A stretch of DNA of 64,000 bases from Oscillospiraceae bacterium (GCA_015067885.1 SVLO01000006.1:1-64000); one strand, 5' to 3'. Shown: positions 35,138-43,599, numbered from the stretch's first letter. Numbers and translations are program-made. The notes: generated from the letters alone by a model not told the origin.

Positions 35138-37140
35138 AAAAGCAAAACAGCCTGGGCAGCCGCCTGCTGATGGGACTGGTATTCGCTTTCCTGTACGCCC
35201 CCATCCTGTTGCTGATCGTTTTCTCCTTCAACGCCGGAGAAAGTAACACCGTCTGGCACGGTTTCTCCCTGCACTGGTACAAGGAGCTGTTCCAAAACCG
35301 CATCATTATGGAAAGCGTGTATACCACCCTGCTGGTGTCCGTGCTGTCCACCGCCATTGCCACCGTCATCGGCACCTTTGCCGCCATCGGCCTGTACAGC
35401 CTGCGCCGCCGGCTGCGCTCTCCCCTGCTGACCATCAACAACATTCCCATGATGAATGCCGACATCGTCACCGGCGTGTCCCTGTGTCTGTTCTTCGCCG
35501 CTTTTTTCCAGGGCTGGCGTGCTTTCGCCCGCTGGTTCAACGGCGTACAGGACGTGCTGGAGCTGCCCGCACGCATGACTTTGGGCTTTGTCACTCTGCT
35601 CATCGCCCATTTGGTGTTCAACATTCCCTACGTCATTCTGAACGTGGCGCCCAAGCTGCGGCAGATGGATAAGAATTTGGTGGACGCGGCTCAGGACCTT
35701 GGCTGCACCTGGATGCAGGCCTTTTGGAAGGTCATCCTGCCGGAGATCAAGCCCGGGATCGTGTCCGGCGCGCTGATCGCCTTTACCATGTCCATTGACG
35801 ACTTCGTCATCTCCTATTTCACCGCCGGCTCCTCCACCTCCACCTTGGCCATGACCATCTACGGCATGACCAAGCGACGCATCACGCCGGAGATCAACGC
35901 CATCTCTACCCTGCTGTTCGTGGTTGTGCTGGTGCTGCTGGTCGTCAACAACGTGCGGGAGGCCCGGCTGGAGCGTCAGGCCCAGCGCCGGGCGGCCCCC
36001 AGCGCCGCCCGTCCCCTCTCCTTCCCTGCCAAACCCACCAAAAGCCACCGCAATTTCAAGCGGTTTGGCGCGTTGGCTGTTGCCGCCGCCCTGCTTGTGT
36101 GCCTGGTGGTGTTGGGCGGGCAGACCCGCTCGCAGCGGGTGGTAAACGTGTGCAGTTGGGGCGAATACATCGACCCGGAACTCATCGACATCTTTGAGGA
36201 ACGCACCGGCATCCGGGTCAACTACCAAACCGCCGAGAGCAACGAGGCCATGTACTCCCTGCTTATGAGCGGCGGCGGTGACTACGACGTTATCACCCCC
36301 TCGGACTACATGATCGCTCAATTGATCGAGGAGGATATGCTGGCCGAGCTGAATTACGACAGCATCCCCAATTTCGAGTTGATCGGTCAGCAGTTCCAAA
36401 ATCTGCCCTACGACCCGGAGAACAAGTACACCGTTCCCTACGCCTGGGGTACCGTGGGCATCATCTACGACCGCAACAAGCTCTCTGCCGAGCCGGACAG
36501 CTGGAGCGCGCTGTACGACGACGCCAACGCCGGCAACGTACTGCTCATCAACAACTCCCGGGATGCCTACGGCATCGCGCTGAAGTATCTGGGCTACTCG
36601 GTCAACACCACCGACGAAACCGAGATCCGCAAGGCTCACGCCCTGGTGGCCGACGCCATGGACCGGGGCGTGTTCCAGGGCAAGGTCATGGACGAGGTAT
36701 TCCAAAAGATGGAGGGCGGCAACGCCGCCATCGCCACCTATTACGCCGGCGACTACCTGTCCATGGCGGAAAATCAGGCCGACTACGTGGACCTGGGCTT
36801 TGCGGTACCCAAAGAGGGTTCCAACTGGTTTGTGGATGCCATGTGTATCCTGAAGGACTCCCCCAACACCGACGAGGCCCACGAGTGGATCAACTTCATG
36901 GCCTCTACCGAAGCTAGCCTGCGTAACATGGACTACATTTGGTACGCCTCCCCCAACGTCAAGGCGCTGGAGGGCTATCCCGCCTATTATGAGCAGGAAT
37001 ACGGCGAAGCTCTGGACCCCGAGGTCTACGAGATCATGGCCGCCCCGCAGGAGGTTTTGGACCGGTGCGAGATGTACGTCAGTCTCCCCCCTGAAACCCG
37101 CACACTTTATAAGGATCTTTGGATCACCCTGGGCATCTGA
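35134..37140 (+). CDS. PotC-PotD fusion: permease joined to polyamine-binding protein
   Basis: A 668-residue fusion. Residues about 1-275 are the PotC permease, with six helices and the EAA loop DAAQDLGCTWMQAFWKVIL (about 184-202). Residues about 276-310 are a basic linker. Residues about 311-329 form an extra membrane helix that carries the chain outside, and residues about 336-668 are a PotD-type periplasmic-binding domain beginning VVNVCSWGEYIDPELID. No stop or frameshift separates the parts. The binding domain is thus tethered to the channel instead of being a free lipoprotein. Confidence 0.93.
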   Translation: MKKQNSLGSRLLMGLVFAFLYAPILLLIVFSFNAGESNTVWHGFSLHWYKELFQNRIIMESVYTTLLVSVLSTAIATVIGTFAAIGLYSLRRRLRSPLLTINNIPMMNADIVTGVSLCLFFAAFFQGWRAFARWFNGVQDVLELPARMTLGFVTLLIAHLVFNIPYVILNVAPKLRQMDKNLVDAAQDLGCTWMQAFWKVILPEIKPGIVSGALIAFTMSIDDFVISYFTAGSSTSTLAMTIYGMTKRRITPEINAISTLLFVVVLVLLVVNNVREARLERQAQRRAAPSAARPLSFPAKPTKSHRNFKRFGALAVAAALLVCLVVLGGQTRSQRVVNVCSWGEYIDPELIDIFEERTGIRVNYQTAESNEAMYSLLMSGGGDYDVITPSDYMIAQLIEEDMLAELNYDSIPNFELIGQQFQNLPYDPENKYTVPYAWGTVGIIYDRNKLSAEPDSWSALYDDANAGNVLLINNSRDAYGIALKYLGYSVNTTDETEIRKAHALVADAMDRGVFQGKVMDEVFQKMEGGNAAIATYYAGDYLSMAENQADYVDLGFAVPKEGSNWFVDAMCILKDSPNTDEAHEWINFMASTEASLRNMDYIWYASPNVKALEGYPAYYEQEYGEALDPEVYEIMAAPQEVLDRCEMYVSLPPETRTLYKDLWITLGI

Positions 37141-37174
37141 TGCCCGGGGTGTTCCCTTCAAAAAGGAGTTTCCT

Positions 37175-37891
37175 ATGCGCGACACCGTCAAGCTCCACAC
37201 ACCTGTAAAAATGATCGCCCATCGCGGACTCAGCGGATTGGAGCGCGAAAACACCGCAGCCGCCTTCATCGCCGCCGGTCAGCGCAGCTACTACGGCATC
37301 GAGGCTGACGTTCACCGCACCGCAGACGGCAAATTCATCATCATCCACGACGACTCCCCCGCCCGGGTAGCCGGTGTCAAGGGTACTGTGGAGGAAATGA
37401 CCTTTGATGCGCTGCGTTGTATGCGTTTGCGGGACTTGGCCAATACCCCCCGCGAAGATTTGGCCCTGCCCAGTTTGGAGGAATACGTCCGCATCTGCAA
37501 GGAGTACGACAAGCAAAGTGTACTGGAGCTGAAAAACCACATGGATCCGCAGGATATCCGGGCCATCATCAATATCATCCGGGCCGACGGCTGGTTGGAG
37601 CGCACTACCTTCATCTCCTTCGACCTTCCTAACCTGATCTGCCTGCGAGATTTGCTTCCTCAGCAATCGCTCCAATTCCTCACCAAAGAGCAAAACAAAA
37701 AGCTGCTGCCTCTTTTGGTGGAGTACCGCCTTGATTTGGACATCAAATTCACCGCGTTAAACGCCAAGCTGGTGGATGCCTGCCACAACAACGGCCTTTT
37801 GGTCAACGCATGGACCGTGGACAACCCGGAACAGGGCCGCAAACTGGCGGCCTTAGGTGTGGACTTTGTTACGTCCAATATCTTGGAGTGA
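37175..37891 (+). CDS. Glycerophosphodiester phosphodiesterase family protein
   Basis: A 238-residue GDPD-family enzyme that cleaves glycerophosphodiesters to glycerol 3-phosphate and an alcohol. The catalytic His pair is in MIAHRGLSGLERENT (near residue 13) and HDDSPARVAG (near residue 58), with the metal-binding Glu-x-Asp in GIEADVHRT. It has no signal peptide, so it acts inside the cell. The start follows AAAAAGGAG. It begins 34 bases after the pot operon and shares its terminator, so it may be cotranscribed; the link to polyamine import is unclear. Confidence 0.92.
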   Translation: MRDTVKLHTPVKMIAHRGLSGLERENTAAAFIAAGQRSYYGIEADVHRTADGKFIIIHDDSPARVAGVKGTVEEMTFDALRCMRLRDLANTPREDLALPSLEEYVRICKEYDKQSVLELKNHMDPQDIRAIINIIRADGWLERTTFISFDLPNLICLRDLLPQQSLQFLTKEQNKKLLPLLVEYRLDLDIKFTALNAKLVDACHNNGLLVNAWTVDNPEQGRKLAALGVDFVTSNILE

Positions 37892-37897
37892 TCCTCT

Positions 37898-37934
37898 CTC
37901 CCTCTGCCGCCCACCGCAGCAGAGGGAGTTTTAT
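37898..37934 (+). terminator. Intrinsic terminator after the pot-GDPD unit
   Basis: Stem CTCCCTCTGC / GCAGAGGGAG followed by TTTTAT. Confidence 0.85.
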
Positions 37935-37963
37935 GTATAATCGCCATTTTTATGGACATACTG
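37935..37963 (+). promoter_or_regulatory. Candidate forespore (sigma-F/sigma-G type) promoter
   Basis: GTATA at 37935-37939, 17 bases, CATACTG at 37957-37963. This fits the Bacillus sigma-G consensus (gHATR, 17-18 bases, cATHHTA) except the last base. The overlapping TATAAT at 37936 lacks a matching -35. Confidence 0.45.
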
Positions 37964-37994
37964 GAGATACATTCTTGAAAAGGAGGTAATTCCC

Positions 37995-38102
37995 ATGTCC
38001 GAGCAGAACAACCAGCAGCCTCAGAAGACTAACCAGCAGAACAACAAGCAGAACAGTCAGCAGTCCAAGAACGCCAAGGAGCAAAATCAGCAGAGCAAGT
38101 AA
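37995..38102 (+). CDS. 35-residue Gln/Asn-rich protein, possible spore protein
   Basis: A very small gene starting MSEQNNQQPQKTNQQNN, composed almost only of Gln, Asn, Lys and Ser with no hydrophobic core, so it should be disordered. It has an excellent ribosome site, AAAAGGAGGT, at 7 bases from the ATG, and a plausible sigma-F/G promoter upstream. Composition and context suggest a minor small acid-soluble spore protein or similar forespore product, but no specific family is recognised and the protein is slightly basic. Followed by a TAA stop and an intergenic region with a candidate RNA. Confidence 0.6.
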   Translation: MSEQNNQQPQKTNQQNNKQNSQQSKNAKEQNQQSK

Positions 38103-38176
38103 TGTTCACACTTTGTTTACGGCTTGTTTCAAATTTCTTGATGTTTTTTTGACCCATTATGGTAAACTGACATCAA

Positions 38177-38330
38177 GGTAAGGGGAGCCCCTCCCCCGAG
38201 CCCATTTTACTGACCTGCGGGCCGTCAATCGCCGGTTCGCAGGTCAGCCCAAATTTTCAGTTCTCTTTCTCTTCTTTTTTCTCTCCTTAAGGCATGAACC
38301 CCCGTGCTGACCGGCACGGGGGTTCGTGTT
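38177..38330 (+). ncRNA. Candidate structured small RNA
   Basis: A non-coding segment with three nested or serial structures: a nine-pair closing stem between TAAGGGGAG (38179-38187) and CTCTCCTTA (38281-38289, one G-U), an apical ten-pair stem CTGACCTGCG / CGCAGGTCAG (38210-38219 with 38238-38247), and a strong terminator at 38296-38325. The 3' internal strand is a long pyrimidine tract. Overall shape recalls 6S-like RNAs (rod with internal bubble) but no sequence match is claimed. A TAAACT -10 precedes it with a poorly spaced TTGATG. Confidence 0.4.
38296..38330 (+). terminator. Strong intrinsic terminator
   Basis: Perfect stem GAACCCCCGTGC / GCACGGGGGTTC with a six-base loop, then GTGTTTCTT. 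It isolates the candidate RNA from the next promoter. Confidence 0.85.
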
Positions 38331-38352
38331 TCTTCAAACCTGTTTGTTTCCC

Positions 38353-38381
38353 TTGCTATTTTCGCCAGTTCCTGTTATGAT
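38353..38381 (+). promoter_or_regulatory. Sigma-A promoter of the DUF1538/P-II operon
   Basis: TTGCTA, 17 bases, TATGAT, about 47 bases before the GTG start. Confidence 0.65.
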
Positions 38382-38428
38382 AACAGTATGTGTGGCATAC
38401 CCATTGTTCGTCCAAAAGGAGGATGACC

Positions 38429-38938
38429 GTGAACCCGATCAACGACGATTTCCTTCAACATCTGGCCCGCTGCTGTTGCCCCGGCATCTCCCTTTCTCCG
38501 GAGGAGGATGCCCTACCTCTGCTGGCAACCGGCAGAGCAAGATCCGACCGGCCCTTTGTTCTGTTTACACCCAAGCTGACCCTTTGGACCACCAATGTCA
38601 GCGAATATATTTATATATTCCACGTGCCGGAGCTGAATTTCGACACCCTGGCCCAATGCCATCGCCGCGCGCTGGACGCGGGAATGTCCCACTTCAGTCC
38701 CGCCGCCAGGCATCGCCACACCCATATTACCACCCTCATCCTTTGCGACGGCGCCCAGGCCGATGCCATGGACGCTCTTGTCCCCTTCAAAAAGCAGATA
38801 GGTGCCGCACTCTCTCCCAAGGCCCGCCTGACCTATCGTCTTGCGGCAATAGACCTCTCCAGCGGTGAGGTCGCCTGCAATCACCGTGGCCGCAAGCTGC
38901 TGGCCCCGTTGCAGCGCCTGGCTGCCCCATCTGCGTAG
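38429..38938 (+). CDS. Hypothetical protein, first gene of the DUF1538/P-II operon
   Basis: A 169-residue soluble protein that I do not recognise. It has a Cys cluster near the N-terminus (ARCCCPG near residue 14), a His-rich stretch (RHRHTHITTLILCDGA near residue 97) and a basic C-terminus. The GTG at 38429 is preferred because AAAGGAGG lies six bases upstream; the ATG two codons earlier touches that site. It precedes the DUF1538 gene by 37 bases and shares its promoter. The alternation of strands and helices (FVLFTPKLTLWTT, YIYIFHVPELNFDTLAQ) suggests a compact alpha/beta fold. Confidence 0.7.
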   Translation: MNPINDDFLQHLARCCCPGISLSPEEDALPLLATGRARSDRPFVLFTPKLTLWTTNVSEYIYIFHVPELNFDTLAQCHRRALDAGMSHFSPAARHRHTHITTLILCDGAQADAMDALVPFKKQIGAALSPKARLTYRLAAIDLSSGEVACNHRGRKLLAPLQRLAAPSA

Positions 38939-38975
38939 TGTTCAAACCATTTCAAGAGCGGAGGTGCTGTCCCAG

Positions 38976-40508
38976 ATGAATCACGTCCTGCAGGAAAAGG
39001 CAAAGGAGGCCCTTTCCTCTGTCCTGCCTATTACATTCATCATCCTGCTGCTCAGCGCCACGGTCACCCCAATGCCCCTGGATATGCTGGTACTGTTTCT
39101 TGTGGGTACGGTAATGCTGATTTTTGGCACCGCCCTGTTCTCTTTGGGTACCGACATGGCTATGACTCCTATGGGCGAGGGTATCGGCGCGCAACTGCCC
39201 AAAACGCGCAATATCGGGTTGATTTGTCTGATCACCTTCCTCATCGGTGTGCTGATCACCATGGCGGAGCCGGATCTGCAGGTACTGGCCACCCAGGTGC
39301 CGTCCATCCCCAACATGACTTTGGTTTTGACCGTGGCCCTCGGTGTAGGCGGCTTTTTTGTGGTGGCTGTGCTGCGCACCCTGTTCGGCATCCCCCTGTC
39401 CCGCCTGCTGGTCATTTTTTATGCTTTCGTGTTCCTGCTGTCTATTTTCGTCCCCAAGGACTTTATTGCCATGGCCTTTGACTCCGGCGGTGTGACCACC
39501 GGCCCCATTACTGTTCCGTTCATTATGGCAATGGGCGTTGGCCTTGCCTCCATCCGAAGCGACCGCGGCTCGCAGGATGACAGCTTCGGCCTGGTGGCCC
39601 TGTGCAGCGTTGGCCCCATTTTGGCCGTGTTGATTTTAGGTGTCTGTTTCCACGGTAACTCCGCTCTGCCGGAAGAAACTCCCACCCCCCTCATCGAAAC
39701 CGCCCAGGATGTGGCCGTACAGTTTGCCTCCAATCTGCCTCATTATGTGAAAGAGGTCGTCATCGCCCTGCTGCCCATTCTGTTCTTCTGCGTGATATTC
39801 CAGTTGCTGTTCCGCCGTTTCACCAACCACCAGCTACGTAAAATCTCCATCGGCTTCCTGTATACCTTCGTCGGCCTTGCCATTTTCCTGACCGGCGTGA
39901 ATGTTGGTTTCATGCCTGCCGGTCGTTTCCTGGGCGGCGAGCTGGCCAAGCTGAAATACAACTGGCTGCTTGTCCCCTTGAGCATGGTCATCGGCTACTT
40001 TATCGTCACGGCCGAGCCTGCCGTCCATGTGCTGAACAAGCAGGTGGAGAGCATCACCGACGGCGGCGTGTCCCAGCGGTCCATGATGCTGTCCCTGTCC
40101 ATCGGTGTGGCCATCTCTTTGGGTCTTTCCATGGTGCGGGTACTGACCGGCATCTCCATCTACTGGCTGCTGATTCCCGGCTACATACTGGCCGTTGGCC
40201 TGACGTTCTTTGTTCCCAAGATGTTCACCGGTATCGCCTTCGACTCCGGCGGTGTGGCAAGCGGCCCGCTGACCACCACCTTCCTGCTGCCCTTTGCAAT
40301 GGGCGCCTGTGAAGCTGTTGGCGGAAACGTCCTGACCGATGCCTTCGGCATCGTATCCATGGTGGCCATGACCCCGCTGATCACTATCCAACTGCTGGGT
40401 CTGCTGCACGCCCTGCGTACCAGATCCGCACAGGCTGATCTGCCCGTCGTCGATGACGCCGAGGATGACGATATTATTGAAATTAAGGAGGGATCGCCCA
40501 ATGTCTGA
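38976..40508 (+). CDS. DUF1538 membrane protein
   Basis: A 510-residue integral membrane protein with about 12 helices, matching the DUF1538 family. It is an internal duplication: AEPDLQVLATQV (about 97-108) corresponds to AEPAVHVLNKQV (about 346-357), and FDSGGVTTGPIT (about 168) to FDSGGVASGPLT (about 422). Helix-breaking acidic and Gly-rich motifs repeated in both halves are typical of two-fold symmetric transporters or channels. It ends in an acidic tail. The last eight bases overlap the P-II-like gene, so the two are coupled. Substrate unknown. Confidence 0.88.
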   Translation: MNHVLQEKAKEALSSVLPITFIILLLSATVTPMPLDMLVLFLVGTVMLIFGTALFSLGTDMAMTPMGEGIGAQLPKTRNIGLICLITFLIGVLITMAEPDLQVLATQVPSIPNMTLVLTVALGVGGFFVVAVLRTLFGIPLSRLLVIFYAFVFLLSIFVPKDFIAMAFDSGGVTTGPITVPFIMAMGVGLASIRSDRGSQDDSFGLVALCSVGPILAVLILGVCFHGNSALPEETPTPLIETAQDVAVQFASNLPHYVKEVVIALLPILFFCVIFQLLFRRFTNHQLRKISIGFLYTFVGLAIFLTGVNVGFMPAGRFLGGELAKLKYNWLLVPLSMVIGYFIVTAEPAVHVLNKQVESITDGGVSQRSMMLSLSIGVAISLGLSMVRVLTGISIYWLLIPGYILAVGLTFFVPKMFTGIAFDSGGVASGPLTTTFLLPFAMGACEAVGGNVLTDAFGIVSMVAMTPLITIQLLGLLHALRTRSAQADLPVVDDAEDDDIIEIKEGSPNV

Positions 40509-41178
40509 GCAAACCGCCGTCCATTTGATGGTCACTGTAGTTGATCGCGGCCGCAGCGAAAAGGTTGTTTCCATCTGCCAGGAGACCGGCCTTCCCCTCC
40601 ACATGGTAAGCCTCGGCCACGGCACCGCGCGCACCGAAATGCTGGACCTGCTGGGTCTTGGCGAAACCAGCAAGGATGTCGTCTTCTCCTTCGCGCCGGA
40701 GGGTTCCGTCAATCCCATTCTCAATCAGCTGGCCGATCGGCTGAAAATGCGCTACCCGGGCAAGGGTATCACCTTCGCCATTCCCTTAAGCAGCGTCAGC
40801 GGTCGTATGTACCGCGCCCTGACCGAGACCGAAAATCCAGATACAGAAAGGATGTCCACCGATATGGCCTGTCCCGGAAAATATGAACTTGTTGTGGTGC
40901 TGACCAATCGCGGCTATACCGACTTGATTATGGAGGCTGCCCGTCAGGTGGGCGCTCCCGGCGGCACAGTTCTGAATACCCGCGGCCTTTCCACCCAGGA
41001 GATGGAGCAGTTCCTCGGCATTTCCATCCAGGCGGAAAAGGAGCTTGTTTTCCTTGTGGTCCCCAGCGAAAAGCGCCAGGATATTATGCAGGCCATCAGC
41101 CACGAGGCCGGCCTGAAGACCCCCGCCAAGGGCATCGTTCTCTCTTTGCCCGTCAGCCATGCCATCGGCCTGGCCTGA
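40501..41178 (+). CDS. Tandem P-II-like regulatory protein
   Basis: A 225-residue protein made of two P-II-like ferredoxin-fold domains: residues about 7-105 (VHLMVTVVDRGRSEKVVSIC and GKGITFAIPLSSVSG) and about 127-225 (YELVVVLTNRGYTDLIMEAA and AKGIVLSLPVSHAIG). Each repeats the strand-helix start and the glycine-then-hydrophobic-strand end. Normal P-II proteins are single-domain trimers of about 112 residues. Translation starts within the end of the DUF1538 gene (ATGTCTGA overlap), so it probably gates or senses that membrane protein, as GlnK does for AmtB. No uridylylation-type Tyr loop is obvious. Confidence 0.82.
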   Translation: MSEQTAVHLMVTVVDRGRSEKVVSICQETGLPLHMVSLGHGTARTEMLDLLGLGETSKDVVFSFAPEGSVNPILNQLADRLKMRYPGKGITFAIPLSSVSGRMYRALTETENPDTERMSTDMACPGKYELVVVLTNRGYTDLIMEAARQVGAPGGTVLNTRGLSTQEMEQFLGISIQAEKELVFLVVPSEKRQDIMQAISHEAGLKTPAKGIVLSLPVSHAIGLA

Positions 41179-41189
41179 TCATGCACAGC

Positions 41190-41226
41190 AAAACGCCCCT
41201 GTCCAACCGGACAGGGGCGTTTTTTG
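41190..41226 (+). terminator. Bidirectional terminator after the P-II-like gene
   Basis: Stem AAAACGCCCCTGTCC / GGACAGGGGCGTTTT with a four-base loop and a T run; also lies at the end of the convergent phosphatase gene. Confidence 0.93.
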
Positions 41227-41232
41227 TTTTAT

Positions 41233-41961
41233 TCAGGGGGTTATGATCCGCTGGCCACAGCGAAGAATTCGCTCCACCGTTTCGTCATCCAGCCTGTTCT
41301 GCAACTGCTCCAAGCCGGACGCCATGTTGGGTACCCGGGACGCAACACCATGACAATCGGACGCAAGGACCGCAGTCTGCTCCCGCCCCATCAGGCGGAC
41401 CAGTCTTCTGCCAAAAAGCGGGTGCGACAAGGCCCCGGCGCTGATCTGGAAGGGAACGCCAATGCTTGCGATCTCCTCCACCTTGGTTCGGCGCCCAGGC
41501 TGGAAATAGCGTTCCAAATGGGCCAGCACAGGGGTGATGCCCTGATTGAGAATGTTGTAAATGCTGTTTACGACCTCGTCCGTCCACCGCGCGTTCGGCA
41601 GCTCCAGCAACAGATTTTTGGTCTGCCCGATGCAAAGTCGTTCAAGGTCTTCCATGTGCTTCATATTGGGGCGCCAGGCAACCTCCGCGCCGAGGATCAG
41701 CTGGGGCAGTGTTTCCCGCTCCTGCTGAGGCAGCACCTCCAACCCGGCCTGCAGCCGGGCCAAGGCCCGCTCTCTGCGGGCCAAAAAATGCTCCATACTC
41801 TCTCGTTCCCGGTAGAAGTGCGGTGTCAGTACCACCGCGGCAACTCCCTGCCGCGCCTGCTCGCGCAGCATTGCGATGCTGGTATCCACGCTATCGGCAC
41901 CATCATCCATTCCGGGCAAGATATGCGTGTGAATATCAACCATCTTATGTTTCATCGGCAT
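41233..41961 (-). CDS. CpsB/YwqE-type tyrosine-protein phosphatase
   Basis: PHP-domain phosphatase that dephosphorylates bacterial tyrosine kinases. The 242-residue protein shows the metal ligands DIHTHILPGMDDGA (near residue 9), HFYRERESMEHF, GAEVAW and ASDCHGV near residue 205. It is the last gene of the wzz-cpsD-cpsB set and its start overlaps cpsD by 17 bases. Several close Met codons (41961, 41955, 41943) could serve as the start. Confidence 0.92.
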   Translation of the reverse strand: MPMKHKMVDIHTHILPGMDDGADSVDTSIAMLREQARQGVAAVVLTPHFYRERESMEHFLARRERALARLQAGLEVLPQQERETLPQLILGAEVAWRPNMKHMEDLERLCIGQTKNLLLELPNARWTDEVVNSIYNILNQGITPVLAHLERYFQPGRRTKVEEIASIGVPFQISAGALSHPLFGRRLVRLMGREQTAVLASDCHGVASRVPNMASGLEQLQNRLDDETVERILRCGQRIITP

Positions 41962-42766
41962 TCATCTCGTACTCTTTGGCGACGGAGGTACTGTAACCGT
42001 ACTTGTGCCGACCGTAACCATAGTATCCATAGCTGAAGTAGCGCTTATACCGCCGCTTGCCATAGCCGTAATAGGACCGCTCCCGCTCCAGACCGTTGAG
42101 AACAAAGCCCAGCACCTTCGCCTTGGCATACTCCAACTGATCCAGCGCGCGGGCCACGGCGCCGCGCTCGGACTGATTGGCGCGCACCAGGAACAGCACA
42201 CCGTCACTGATGGGCGCCAGCACCACGGCATCGGTGACCATGTTGACCGGGGGCGCGTCAATGAAGATGTAGTCGTAACGATGTTTCATTTCCTCCAACA
42301 GCTGCTGCATCCGGGGGGAACCCAGCAATTCCGAGGGATTGGGAGGAATACTGCCGGACAAAACCACATCAAGGCCCGGAGTTTCGGTGTGCAAAATGGC
42401 CTGATCCAACAGGCTGGGGTCCATCAGCAGATTGCTCATGCCCACTTTGTTGCCCAAATGCAACAGACGAGCCAGCTTGGGGCGACGCATATCGCAGTCA
42501 AGCAAAAGCACCTTACAATCCGTCATAGCGTAAGAGATGGCCAGGTTGACAGCCGTCATACTCTTACCCTCGCTCTGCAGGGCGGAGGTAATGACAACCG
42601 CCTTGCTCTTGCTGTCGCCGGTCAGGGCGAAGGACACGTTGGTACGCAGGGTCTTGTACGCCTCGCGCACAAAGAAGTCACTTTCCGGGGTCAGCAGGTT
42701 CTTGCGCGCCTCTTCCAACTGCTGGCGCTTGAGCTGCTCCTGCTTTTTCTTGCTGCGCAAAATCAT
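41945..42766 (-). CDS. CpsD/CapB-type tyrosine-protein kinase
   Basis: BY-kinase of the polysaccharide-export type, 273 residues. Walker A is in SALQSEGKSMTAVN (near residue 62), Walker A' in LLLDCDMRRP and Walker B in YIFIDAPP. The C-terminus is an autophosphorylation tail with about a dozen Tyr in 40 residues (SYYGYGKRRYKRYF and following). It needs the membrane partner encoded just upstream for activation. The start overlaps the stop of that gene by four bases. Confidence 0.94.
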   Translation of the reverse strand: MILRSKKKQEQLKRQQLEEARKNLLTPESDFFVREAYKTLRTNVSFALTGDSKSKAVVITSALQSEGKSMTAVNLAISYAMTDCKVLLLDCDMRRPKLARLLHLGNKVGMSNLLMDPSLLDQAILHTETPGLDVVLSGSIPPNPSELLGSPRMQQLLEEMKHRYDYIFIDAPPVNMVTDAVVLAPISDGVLFLVRANQSERGAVARALDQLEYAKAKVLGFVLNGLERERSYYGYGKRRYKRYFSYGYYGYGRHKYGYSTSVAKEYEMNADET

Positions 42767-43521
42767 GCTTTACCCCCCTTTCCGGCGGATTTCTTTTTCG
42801 TGTTACTTGCTTCTCCACTTTTCTCCCCTTCTCCGGAGAATTCCGGAATCTGACCCAGTACCGGGTATTTGGAGAGGGCATTCAAATCTTCTTCATCTTT
42901 GATGCGCACATCCAGCACATACAGCAGGATGATGATCAAAACCGCGATAACACAGCCAACGGCACCGCCCAACACAACATTCCGTTTGATATTGGGAGAA
43001 TAGGGCGCCGTGGCCAGCTTGGCCTTATCAACCACTTTGGTGGAGCTGCCCTCAACAATTTCGGACAGCGCATCCGGCATGACCTCTTCCACTGCCTGAG
43101 CAATGCGCAGGGCCTTTTGGGGGTCGGTGTGGCTGACGCCGATTTTGAACAAAACCGTTTCACCGACCTGAGAGGCCGACAGGCAACTGCGCACCTGACC
43201 CGCGGTCAGGCCACCGGCCTGCTGACCCACCCTCGTCAATACGGTATCGGTGGAAATGATGCCGATATAGGTGTTCACCAACTGTTCTGCCGCAGAGAGG
43301 TTGGCGCTGGAGATGTAGTTTATTTTCTCGTAGTCGCTGGCGTTGTTGACGTACATCGTCACCGTGGAACGATACTTGGGTTTGATGAAATTGTCCGTGA
43401 TCAAACCCGCGGCCGTAGCGGCAATCACCGCAAACAGCACAATGAGCCACCATTTATCCAGGCACGCAAATATAACCTTGCGAATATTGATCTCAACGCC
43501 TTCCAGTCTTCCGTTTTCCAC
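42763..43521 (-). CDS. Wzz/YveK-type chain-length regulator and kinase activator
   Basis: Membrane protein with two helices (about residues 17-38 and 180-203) and an extracellular Wzz domain between, ending in a Lys-rich cytoplasmic tail that activates CpsD. The longest frame would start at 43611, but that lies upstream of the promoter's predicted start near 43593, so a GTG at 43521 (10 bases after GAAAGG) or 43530 is used instead. Length about 252 residues fits the family. First gene of the three-gene set. Confidence 0.87.
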   Translation of the reverse strand: MENGRLEGVEINIRKVIFACLDKWWLIVLFAVIAATAAGLITDNFIKPKYRSTVTMYVNNASDYEKINYISSANLSAAEQLVNTYIGIISTDTVLTRVGQQAGGLTAGQVRSCLSASQVGETVLFKIGVSHTDPQKALRIAQAVEEVMPDALSEIVEGSSTKVVDKAKLATAPYSPNIKRNVVLGGAVGCVIAVLIIILLYVLDVRIKDEEDLNALSKYPVLGQIPEFSGEGEKSGEASNTKKKSAGKGGKA

Positions 43522-43599
43522 TTTCGTCACGCCTTTCTTATATCGTGTTCCTATCCATGTTGCGGTCAAATCAGCCCGCAACAACGCAATCTTATACCT

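Noticed and set aside
38863-38975. Upstream extension of the DUF1538 protein from 38865
   Set aside because: It overlaps the preceding gene in another frame; the ATG at 38976 with GGAGGTG matches the family start.
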